NCBI GenBank assembly: GCA_019843655.1
Contig: JACDQD010000102.1
Location: 2,117,501 to 2,181,500 of the forward strand
DNA from: Lethocerus indicus
Taxonomy: Eukaryota; Arthropoda; Insecta; Hemiptera; Belostomatidae
Direction of reading: 5' to 3'
Length of the DNA: 64,000 nt
A model generated the notes under the pieces. It did not search any database. It saw nothing but the letters and a program-made list of their open reading frames with translations, and was not told the DNA's origin. How positions within the stretch are numbered: the first letter of the stretch is position 1; each line of letters starts with the position of its first letter. Position numbers and translations under genes: made by a program. Shown here one piece after another: positions 14,050 through 27,000 of the stretch.

Positions 14050-17000
14050 GTAAGCAATTTGTTTTAACACCCACATAACATTACGTTTGATAATTTATTA
14101 GTGTTGTTGTTTGGCCCCTTGTCAAAACCGGTCGGTTAAATGAAGACTACGAGTTAATCGATTTTCTGCATACTTCCGAAACGAGCTAAGTCAATACTCA
14201 ACTTTGAAGATAAATTCATGCAATATTCATTAGTATACATCCATTACGCGTAACTTTTTTAGAAATCCTAATGAGAATTCTATGATTCGAGGAGACAAGT
14301 AATTATTTCTCCTAATAATTAGCATACAATTGATAATATATTCCATAATGAGAGACCATATAAGACAGAAAATAAAACTATCGAAAGGTAACATGAATTC
14401 TCATTGTCAATTTTTTATCAGTTCTTTAAAGAAAAGGTTAACTTTAAGATGTTTTAATATTTAATTGCCTCGATTACAATAAACGATTAGCGCCCACAAG
14501 GTCCGACTCGTTTTCAAGAGTCTTATTTCTATTAATACTATAGCATTGTTTGCCACCTAAGAATGTTTGCCGAAAAGTTACTTTGACAGAGTATCTGAGG
14601 ATTTCTTCTGCAGAAATTCTAGTTCAAGAGGCTCTGGGAGTGCAACAACCACAGACTGGACGACACACCGACTTGTAGGTATAAGAAATGTTCATATGAT
14701 CCCCTCCATCACCATTTGGGCTAGCAATTCATTCTGATTTATAGTAATCAGTATACATTGAGACTTGCATCAAAGTGCTAACATTGTTTTTCACCATTTG
14801 GTTCCAGATCGATTTGCAGTGGATGCTAGTCAGCTGCGATCCGACCAGGCCCGAAAGGGAAACGTGCCAAGAAATCCCAGTAAGGAAGACCAATCATTAG
14901 AACAGTATAGTGATTTAAATAATAGTGGATAAATTAATAGTAATTCGATATAAAGATTACTAATACGAGCGAAAGTCAGTGAACTCTCGATGCCCACTTC
15001 GAGTTACGGTTTTCCAATAGATCTAATGATTCCAGTTTTTGACTGTCGGGGTCATTTCCGAGCACTCAAATTATAATGGCCGTTGCAAATTATGCATAAT
15101 ATAAATCTAAGAATGCTTCAGAAGTTAAAGAGCGGTCCATTGATATAATATTCAAGCATTAAAATAATCAAAATCATTTACTACCGAACATTAAAATGTT
15201 CAAATCAACTCACGACATTCATTCCCCCTTTCATTTATTCCCCAGAAGCATAATTCAAGAAAGTAGAAAGAATATAATTTGCGAGTAGTTATATTGGTTT
15301 TAAAGTAATCAACACAATGCACTTGTGAAATTAAACATTTGTAGGTTCGTTATATAAAATGTAATGTATGGAAGTTATAACTAAAAACGTACTTGGATGA
15401 AAAAATCAAATACTAACGTTAACAATCGATAAATTTGATAAATTATTGGACGCCCCCATAATACGAAGATTTCGTCAGAATATCCTCGGCAGCCAGCCTT
15501 GTTGGGAAGAGAGATGGGTCGATATATCCGTCCACTGATAATTACTCCCAAATGACATCCGATGATTTATATAATCGGCGAGCAACTCTAGTTAGATTTA
15601 ATGGACCAAAATTAATACTAGTCTTTATATACGTTCTGCTTTTTCCACGTCACTTTCTATCATCCGTTCGGCGGCGGCGGAACGCCGCGATATTTCTTTT
15701 CCCTCATCCGAGAAGAAGTAACCTATTATTTAGAAATACCAATCAGTGTACCAGCGGACGGGGAAAAATAAGCCGGGCCGGTTGGATGCGGCTGCATAAT
15801 TTAAATCGCGTTTCTGGTTATTCCGGGGCTCGGAATTATATTCCGGGATGCCCTCCGAATCTGGGTTGAAGCAAAAAACGCAATAAATGGGCCAGAGCTT
15901 CACACGCGGAGTAATCGGTCCACTCGAAATTCAGTAGCCAGGAACACGGACTATGAAAAATCACGGCCTTCCTTTCGAATAAGACCGACTGGAAAAACAA
16001 GTCGCGACGTACGACCGCCATTGACATTTAAATGAGGCCCGTTATTAGGTTTACCGAACCCGAATTCGAATAACAGCCGGCCTCCCCCGCCTTGGTGTAG
16101 AGCGGAAACTCAATTCGCCCGGGGCCCCGTACAATGGCCCTGACTCTGACCCGGACAGCGGCCAAAATTGAAAACACCGACTGCCTCCCTACCGGTAGAC
16201 AGGATATGCCCACTTCTCCATACGATTTGGCTATTATTTACGCATTCCTGACAATGTCACTGAACAGAGCAATAAGGGAAATTTCGATCTTAATTGTGTT
16301 AATTGAAAGCCCGCGTGGTTATATTTATTACAGATTTAAGACGAAAAACTCAAAAGCCCTGAGATTAACTGTCTCCTCCAGCTTGTTGTTGGTTTTAAAC
16401 CGTAGTAATAAGACCAACCTAGCTTAGGACCAAAGAAGCGGGACAATAAGGTAAAAGGCAGTGAGAGTGTTGCTATCCCCCACAAAAATACTTGAAACTA
16501 ATAGTATAAAAATAAAGGCAACACGACAACAAAACAACTGAGACCTGCCAGTCAATTATCCCATCTGTACAAATCAGATTGTGACCCGTTTTTGAGTACT
16601 GATGTACGGTTTTTAGCCGAGACCAAACCGAGCCGCCTGGCCGAGGAGGAGATGCTTCCGAGGCAGGGAGCGAGTGACCAGCGAAGAGTTCACCGAAGTA
16701 GCGGAGGACTTCATCCCCCGGCCGATCGTCATGATCGCCCCCAAAACCGTACATCAGTACCAAAAGGAGGATTCCAACCTTTACATAAGAGTACATTGAA
16801 CAAGAAATCCTATTTGCATCCTTTCGCATCCTAAACGCAAAACTAGACTTGACGCGCGGGACTGCGGAGGTGGGACCCTTTAGCGGGTATGATGGGCGTT
16901 GGACAATTGGCGGGTATACCACCTGAGCAGAAGGACGCGATGGCGGGAAGCTTAGATACAAATGCATATGTCTCGAAGGCAGCACGAGGTCTGAGCATGT

Positions 17001-20000
17001 TGTCATGATAAAAAGCACGCGCATGGGGCACCGAAAATTACCGGTGTTTGCTGCGTTACCTCTGGTCGGTTAAAAATTCAAAAAATTAACCGAATCGATT
17101 TGCCGGAATGATTGTTTGGTTTTAAATTTTTGTCGATTTTAAAATATGAATAAGACCGACCTTCGTGCAATAAACGTTTGGCGATACGCTGTTCGGCGTG
17201 CCTCAGTCGACCTTGCATGACAATGTCAGCCTTCGTCTTGAAGCATGCTCTCTGGAGATAAGGCATTCAAAAATTTAAATTCGCGTAGCGACACCAATGA
17301 ACGACCACAATGAAACAAAAAGTATATGCCCACAGAATTATCTTTGTTTGCTGCTAAATAACGAAAACAAATATATTCCCTAATAATCGAATATTTGTCT
17401 TGCAAGAGACAGTGGCTATTTTCGATAACTTATTTATAATATTTTCTCCGTGTCTTCTTGATTTCTAATTGAGTTTCCTATTGTAGGACGCTAATTCCAG
17501 TACCAAATGCGACGTCTGTCCCAGAGGGCCTCCTGGATACAATGGAACAGACGTAAGTATTCAATCGAACGACTTTAATTTTTAACTGTATGTTTAAATC
17601 GGAGACGTATTAGCAACGGAGTTCGCCCACCCTTAAATGAACGGATTTTATTCTAAAACCCAAAAAATGTCTTGAGTTTAGGGAATGAAGTATTAGAATT
17701 AATTGATTCGTTTCGTAATTATCTCCGTTCGACCTGAGAGCCTGGAAGGCCATCAGACAGAACGGAGAACGATCCAATAAACCCACTGACCCGAATGTAA
17801 TAGAAGTAAATTCCGTTTAGCGTAATCATCCGCGCTCTATTACCGGCATTATTCAATTCCGGCCAAGCGCACCCTTTTACAGCTTGCACATAAACATAAA
17901 TTCTCCGGCGCGGTCTAGCACTTACGTTAAAAACCGGGAAAGTTCCGCCGTAAATCCGGGGGTTCTCTTCATCGCCCGAAGGTTGAACCTCTACCCCTCT
18001 ACCTCACGCTTTACCACATCGGCAAAGCCCGCCCGAAAATTAATAACCGATTCGCACGAGATAAAAGGCCCGGTTAAAACCTCACTATAAACGTCCGCAC
18101 GGTCTGAAATCGACGAATGCTTTTAAAACGATCCCTCTTTGTTCTTTGTTCTGTTAACTAGGTGAAATCGGAATGGATATCTTTTCATGAATTAAAAGTA
18201 CGAAATATCAACAACTAGAAGCCAAGAAATATATTTAATGTAATTTCATATATTTTGAATCAGGGGGTTTTTAATATTCCCTTGAAAATTGTTATGGGTT
18301 TGAGATTCAGATTAATGAATCCAAAATGTCAAATTAAATTGTTGCGATTTTATCATTGTCAACGTATAATATAATATCCGTTAATCACGGAGATGGAAGT
18401 GAGCGGTCAGAACAAAGACGGCCACCCAGGTAAACCTTCAAATATAGAAACTTTTCCAATTTTGTTTTTCTTTTTGTTTTTCCAAGTAAGCGTGAAATTT
18501 TAAAACAAAAACTACCACGAAACCACATCAATCATCCGGACGTGTATTAAAATCCCCCGAGCCTAATTTATTTCGACGGGTCCGGGACGGATTCCATAAA
18601 TAACAAATACATTAATTATTCATAAGGCATTGTTGCTGCGTTCCTCCAGCAATAAGGGCCCGGACAGAAATGATTTTTTTCGCGGCGCCCGAGTAAATTC
18701 GTTTTCTGAGAATAAGAAAACGTCCGAGGGAATCCAATTATGCCCGTGTTCCGAATTGCGCGGTCTGAGCAGGATCGAAAAAATCAAATGATGCAGAAAT
18801 TGATTTATGGCCGATAAAATTTATCCCATGAGTGCAATCCGCGGATTGTAGTGCATGCCTCGATAAAAAAAGGAAACATGTTCTAGCATCATGAGGCTAT
18901 TAAATCAAAATTCAATGCAAAAATCACAAAAGAAAAACACCACCAACCTTCAATAATGAAGTAGGCTAAACAGCATAAAAATGTTACATTTTTGCACAAT
19001 AAGACTAAATCCCTAGAATTTATTGATATATTTACGTACAAAACCCATAATTGGAAGAATGGAATCATTTTAAAAAATTTTGAAAGTAGGAATAAATAAC
19101 ACGTAAAATTTCCTTTTTTTATGAAATGTTCTTATTTCAGACTCGCTTTGTTTATTTAATAGCTTTGAAATGAAAACGCCGCAATTAAGGCAACCTTAAC
19201 TCTCCTCAGACATTTTAATGAAATGTTAAACCTAATAATGGGTTTAACACCTCGGCAGCTTATTTGCCGATTTATAGTTTTTTGTAATATTCTAATTCTG
19301 TTGGCCGTCTCAACTGCTCCCCGGCGAGGGCTTTTGCATATGCATAAGGCCGAACCATGTGGTAATTAAGTAATATCGATACTCCGAAGGTATTTAAAAC
19401 GTTGGCTGTCATAATGTAAAAAATTTTTGGAATTTTAATTTTTCGAATGTTAACATATTTCAAATCTTACCTTTCAAAAATATAAAAACAAAATCAAGAA
19501 ATTTGCATACAATTATTGTATCTGTTCTCCTCGAACATGGACCGATTGAAGGATCAATTCAAATATGTAATATTCCAATATGTCTTTTATTGCTACCCCC
19601 GAGGGATTGGATGGATTACCCGGACTTAAAGGCGAACCTGGACCGAGAGGAGAGAGGGGACCGCCGGGTAAAACCGGGGACACCGTACGTCAAAACAATG
19701 AAATATTGAACGAAATTTTGTATACATTTACATTAGCCACATCTTTTGCACGTTTGCATCCCTAAAATGGCCGGCATCTTTCGATTCTGTAGATGGCCCA
19801 GCACAAAAATGCCTGCCAAAATTAGTGATATAAATATAGTAGAGGTCATATTCAACACAGTATTTTTGCTTGTAAATTTTCTACTATAGAAATTGGGTAT
19901 CTCTCCACCAAAAATGTTAATGAAGTGCATGGATTGATAAAATTGTAGATGTTGATTAAATAAGAATATAAACAGACACGATAAAGTAGAACCCTTTGCA

Positions 20001-23000
20001 TGCCATATGTCAGACCGATTTCGGTTTCACTCACTAGTATTCAGAATCAGTAGCAGATAAAATTATCACACGTGTGACATTAGGAACCTTCGCTGACCAC
20101 CCCGTCTTAAAAATCTTAAAATGGATGTTTTGTAATTTTTGTTTTCAAAACGTTTCTATTCATCTATCCCGCTAATTGTAAATATGCAATATTGTTTCTT
20201 CTCGCTTTAATAATTGTACATACATTTTTTCGAATATTTGAACGGGAATCTCCCCGCATAAAATACAATGCTCCCTTTATTCGGGATTTGTGGGTGGTTC
20301 TGTTCTTTTCTTCCGGTTGGTCAAAGTCAAGCCAAAGGTTGAGTACGGGACTTTGGGCCAAAGGGTAGAGAAGTTTAGTTCTAGTTGACCGGACGTTAAA
20401 CCAAATAAAAGTTGGATGGGGGCGGGCTCAATTGCTCCGTTCAAAGTGAAACAGACTGAAGGGAGGAGAGTTTTCAGGGGGCGCGCGGACCTCCAGGCTT
20501 GGTCGGACCGATGGGAGAGATCGGACTGCCGGGACTCGACGGTCTCGACGGATCACCGGGAAGACCGGTAAGTAGTCATTTACCTTAATTTTCTCCATTT
20601 TACTAAAATTGCTCTAGTCAACAACTTAAGCGTCAAGGTTATTTGTTAACATCCGCAAGACCAACTCGGCAATTCGTTAAATTATAAAAAATAATATTAA
20701 TATCTCTAATTAGATTGATAATGTCTATCACTGATACTCTACTAATACTAGCTTCGAAATGTGTGGGTCCCTGTTTCTGAAAATGTAACTTCAGACGTCT
20801 GTAGCTACATTAAAACTACAAAAAAATCGAGGGGGTTTCCGTCAACAGTGTGTACGACGGCATCGAAGTTAATTGCTGACTTACAAACGAAATGACTGAA
20901 TGGTCTGTACAATCGGCGATGTGGGACATTATTCAAGTGTAATGCTCCCTTCGACATCTGGACGCCGCGGGGGAGTTTAATGCTGATACGACGTACGTAC
21001 AAATGGCGTTGCCTGGATAGCCCAGTTTTATGCAAAATTGAACCGTTGCGTGACTGAGCAACATTGCACTTCTTATAGGGATGTTATTCTAAATGTTATT
21101 TCCGGAAGTGCTTCTTCGGACGCCACGGCAAGGGAATATCGTAAGTGCAGTTTTCAAAAATTTCCCTCGCACGCGGTGCACTAGAATAATTTTCAGTGTT
21201 CGTATATAGGTACTTTACATTTTGCACATTTGCAATTTTGAATTGTAGACGGATCGTAGAAACAGTTCCTGTCCAGTACTTGTGCTTAAAGAACATATCT
21301 GCAGACATACGTAGAATAGTATTCCTAACATATGCATGCATATTTCCCAGTATTCCCAATATTTATTATTTTAGTATTACATACTGTTTAAACGTAAATA
21401 TAACGAAAAAATGTAACTAATTAAATTCAACGGAATGTAAATAACAAGATACATTATCTTTCTGCCCATTACTTTGTTTAATACGAAGCTTTCTTTAATA
21501 TTCACTTGTATTTGTAAAGCAATAAAATATGTTAAATGACCCCCAACAAGTTCTAGTGGTATGCTCTACAAAGCGCTTGATTTAGGACTCGTAATTTGTC
21601 AAGATGATTTAAACTCGTGCACGGCACACTGTCCCGTGTTCAAATGCGCGCTCGGACGTTCGCAGAAGACTTAAAAGAAATTTAATGTTTTCGAAATATT
21701 TTATCGTTTAATTTTATTATTTCCAAGGGACTACCGGGTCTACAGGGTCCACCGGGGCCCAGGGGCTTCCCGGGACCTGAAGGGCCGCCAGGATTGGAGG
21801 GAATCTCGGGCGAAATCGGACCTACCGTAAGTCTATCTTTCATTTTCTTTGGATAATACGTTTTAATGGAATTAAAAATATCAACGTCACGTCTGTCTTA
21901 CATTTTTTCATTTTTGTGCTCATGCAAAAACAATATCCGAAACAGAGTAAAACGATCTTTGAATAGTAATCCTATATGTAATAAGTATTAATTGCACCTT
22001 TGACCTTATTTTCTAGGGACCTCAAGGAATACCAGGTCCGAAAGGTGAAAAAGGCGAAGCTGGACCTCCGGGTTCGGGAGGGGACGGTACAGGACCTCCT
22101 GGTCTGCCAGGAATTCAGGTAATATAATATATTATAAATGTCGCATTACGTTTTTAGAGGAGAGAAAAAGAAAATATCTTTGAACTTACTCATATGGAGA
22201 TATCGGCATCCATTGATGTATCTTCATTACTGGTTCTGTCATTAGCTTAATGCGCTTTGATCAGTCGGTAAGTTCGCTCCTAAAAGAAATATATTAATTA
22301 AACAAACTAATATTATATCCATTCGCGATGATTTGAGAACATGTAAACAATGAAATTTTAGTACAAAAATAATTGCTATTATTTTGTTGTACGTAACTCA
22401 GCATGTTTAAATAAGCTTTCATAAATCTATTAATTACGACAAAAGTCCAGAAAATTCAGGTATTTCCAGAAAGCGCTAACGACTTTGGTCCCGTGCGAGT
22501 CTCCGAGGCGATATAAATATAATCTCATACTGTCACAAACTGGGACAATAAAGTGTAATTTTAGAAGCAAAAAAAAACACCTGTCGTGCCCATTTGCACC
22601 GACCACTAACTGTCCCTATGACCCTCAGGGAGCGGAAGGCCAGCCCGGGAAGAGGGGGTTCCCAGGGGAACCTGGAGAACCGGGACCGCCGGGTCAGGAC
22701 GGAAAACACGGCGAGAAAGGAGCGAAGGGGGATAGGGAGACCAGGGACTTCCCGGCTCTAAAGGATCTCCAGGATCTCCGGTATTGTATCATCCAAAAAT
22801 TATAACAAATAGTTAATAGGATTACTTGAATAGGGGAGTGAGGTACCACTAGCGCCTAATGTCAAATTACCGAACCCTACCTATGAAATTACATTTTAAC
22901 TCCACTCCACTTTCATTAGAATTCTGTTATATAGTTCTAAAGTGCATTAGCTGTGATGATTCCTGGCTTAAGTTAACCTACTTTTTTGGGACGTCGCTCC

Positions 23001-24015
23001 CAAGTGCAGAGTTAATTTAATAACGAAAGTTATACTATTCCATAGCAATATATCACGCACAGCGTATCCTACTATGATAGAAGCATGTAGCATACTACAT
23101 ACACATTACGTAATATAGTCCAAAAATATAAAAATAAGATGTAAAATAATACAGTACACTTTACATCATAAGGAAAATGACATGAAAAATAAACTAGTAT
23201 TGTTTAAGAATTAATATAGAATATTATTGCTCCTATTGATAAGCTACGTTCATGGATTATTAATTTTGGTTTTGTATAAAATTATTAATACAAAATACAG
23301 ACCGGAATAGAAAAACTCAACGAACTGGACGAAATTCCACTAGAATGATTAGTCGGTGGGTCGTGAATACTATTTCGTTATGCCATAAGTAATGAATGGC
23401 TCCTGTACCCTCATAATAGTTCAATTAAGTCATGGTCACCCGACGGCCGGAAGATAACAGGAATAATCGCTTTTTCTGGTTATATTCCTGACAATCAATA
23501 AATCACACGTGTGAACCGCGCAGGGTCTACCAGGTCTTCCCGGAGCTCAGATAGGCAACCCGGATATCGTCCCGGGCCCTCCGGGCATGCCCGGGCCTCC
23601 TGGTGAGGCCGGAGTACCAGGACCCCGGGGACACAAAGGCGAACAAGGAGACGAAGGGCCCCCTGGACCTAAAGGCGACAAAGGTAAACACAGATCAGAA
23701 GTTTTGTTCATGCCTTAGCATTTAAGTCAGGTGGAGGGGGAAGCGTTATGTAGTTTTAAATGTTGGTACGTAATTGTTTTATATGTAGGATGCATTTAAT
23801 TTGTTCTGGGAACGTGAGCCGCTGGAGCCACACATCCACCCCAGCGTCCCACTGGACACGCGTTTCATTGGAGTTCGTATCTAACACCGATATACGAAAC
23901 AACAAACTGAATATAAATATATGATACACGCCACATACACTTTGCCTTGTTAAACGATCGTACATTACTCAGTTTCACTCATATTTTCACTCTTACAGCA
24001 ATTGCTACAGCTTTA

Positions 24016-24078
<63 letters not shown>

Positions 24079-27000
24079 CTTGTTATGAATCGATTAGTCT
24101 GTTAGCCTGAAGTATAATTTGTACATACACAGGTCTTTGATACAATAATTCTCATTATAAAACGTGAAACTGGGACAGAGCGCGTAACACTTTGAAGTTA
24201 ATATTAGTCGCATTAGGCCCAAACACTGAAATCGAAGCATACATGCCAATACACTGGTACACTTCCGGATACACGTACCAATCAGTGTTGCGTGGAAAAT
24301 CAATTGATTAGCCTGCCGACCGTCTTCAACTATTTGTAGAGACCCCTCCTAATGAAGAGTGGATCAATATAGGTCGTCCCTCTTGTTAAAAACCCATTAC
24401 TCATGTCCTCTCAACGCCTCCTTGGAGCCGGCAGAAATATTTTAAACGGCTTCAGGTCAATTACTCAAACTTATTTTAATGAAAAACGATATAGGAAGCG
24501 TGACGAAGCAAGTTCGAGAAGTTAGGCTCGATCACGAGCTGGCGTTCTGGACAGTGGATAGTATAAAGCCGTTATGATCATTTCCATTTGTCATTTCTAT
24601 TCTGCCTTGGAAAACAATCTTAGCGTCCCACCTTATTAGATACGCGTACAATATTTACACAAAACCCGGTTGTACACTATTATTGACTATAATATTTCAT
24701 AAAACAAATTTCTTTCATTACCGGTGATATCATGTATGGCGGGATCAAGACTATACGCCCCGTACTTAAGTTTAAAATGCCTTCTTTTTTCGCTAAACTA
24801 ATAGGGTTGCGTAAGCACTTACTCAAGACCGCGTCTGGTAGCACTGCTGCACGTTTAATTAAGTTTTCAGCATAATTTTTTTCAAGTGTTGAATTCGGGC
24901 TAGGGTGTAATTGAGCAAAATGCAGAGCCAAATTTTTTTAACCCCTTTAATTCTTAAATTTTTTTAAGAGCTTGAATAATTACAGCTCTATTTTGTGAAT
25001 AGAAATGCGACTCGCTATTGCTAAAATATAGTCTGCAACCTATTATTTAAATCAAATTGATTCCGATTCCCTCGAAAAAAGTAGGCCCTCGATTTTATTT
25101 TAGGTAGTAAGATAATTGTTGGACACTAGACTAACAATTAAACGTGATTTCTCGATCATTTGAATTACGCAGGGATGTCGACAACGATAAAATATTTGGA
25201 GATGATGTTGCAAAACTACTATTCTCTGTTAATTCGAAAGCTAACTGGGTTGTAAAATGTATTGACGGGTAATTTCCCTAATAAAAGCATCCCCGCACGA
25301 TAAGCGGATTCTGTGCTCGATTTATTTACAAGGGGGAGAGGGGGAGGGTAGCAGCCACTCGTTGCCTACCAATTCCAAATGTCATACGAATCCTCTGTCT
25401 TGCATTCTACGACATTCCAGATAATCCGAGTAAATTGAACAGAAACCGGCTACAATTATTATCATTATTATTTCGAACATTATTATCGTTTCATTTTGTT
25501 TTTATTTAAATTATTCCCCTTTGCACGGAATATAAGTAGCAAGATAACTTGCACAGTGGAGTGCTACGGTGGCTATTTAAATTCCAGATCACTAATAGGA
25601 CTCGTTCATTAAAATTAATTAACGTCAAAATGAAATTCTAGACTTATTAAATAAAGAAAAAACTAAATATAATTTTCTATAATTTATTAACTGTAGTGAT
25701 CAAAATCATCATATAGTGAATATGCATATAGTGAAAGGTAGCGGTGCACTTAATTCGTGCACTTAAAGGTAGGACGTATTCTCCTCTCGTGTACTATAAA
25801 AAATACGTAGAAATTTAAAAGCTTTTTAGTTGTCGGTTATTTGCATGTTGAGAGGCAAGGGTAGTAGAAATGATATAGATCGAGGGGGTAAATAGATTCA
25901 GACGGAAATAAAGATAATGAACCGACAATCCTGCGGACTCCTAGCGTTGATTTAAAAGCCTAATTAAGTGCTCGCCAATTACCAAGGATTTCTGACGATT
26001 AGTCAGCCAGTCAGTTACCAGCTCTGAGTCAGTTTAGTCAAGCAGTCAGGGCGATACTGAACTGGTCACCGAAATTCTTCGAGCACGTAGCTACACGGCC
26101 GATAACATCATGCTCCGCATGGTTTTAATAACGGTAGTGACCAACACTTGCTGGGGCTTGCAATTTTTTGAACGGTAATAACAAATGCGGAAGCCTGTCA
26201 TTTTTTTGGCCCCTTTCGGGCGAATTCCTCGGGCAACAATAAATTTCAATGAATGAACACAGTAATTAACTCACTTGAGTTGCCAAGACATAAATCTAAA
26301 TCCTTCCCAGCGTTTAAATGACTAATGGTCCGGTTCAGAGTTAAAAATAGAAAAATTGTAATCCCCGACCTTGTTTATTGCTGGATCAGATTCATTTAAC
26401 AGAAGCGGACATTTATGTTTACGCAAAAAAAGATTCTCGCCTTAGTATAGTAACCGATCGACATAAATTAATTCGACGATTAATTTTATTGTTAAAATTT
26501 TTGTTATTCCATTCACTAATGTATCGAAATCAGAATTCCTTGGTTAAAAACGAATAACATTCGGAATATCATCGCGTGATGTGAATTTTACTTGTATTAA
26601 AAAAAATCCTTCCGTCTTCGAGCCAAATTTAAAATTGCCGATAAATAACAAACCAGTCTAATATATAACACTTAACGCAGGCGACAGGGGTTTGCCAGGA
26701 CAGCCGGGAGACGACGGGCTTCGAGGGGAGCCCGGAATAGAAGGTTCGGCGGGACCACCGGGACACAAGGGTGAGCCGGGCCCTATTGGGCCCCCAGGCT
26801 ATCAGGGACTTCCAGGCATTGTTGGATTACCAGTAAGAACACCTTTTGTGTCATTTATACCAAATAATTTAAAAAGCATTATTTCGTTAAATTTCGAGTA
26901 ATTATTATATAAGCGTTAATTTATTATATAGATTAATATCTCCTCAAGTCAAATTTTTAAAAAGGGACTTTTTCTGAATAAAATACAAAATATTAATTTT

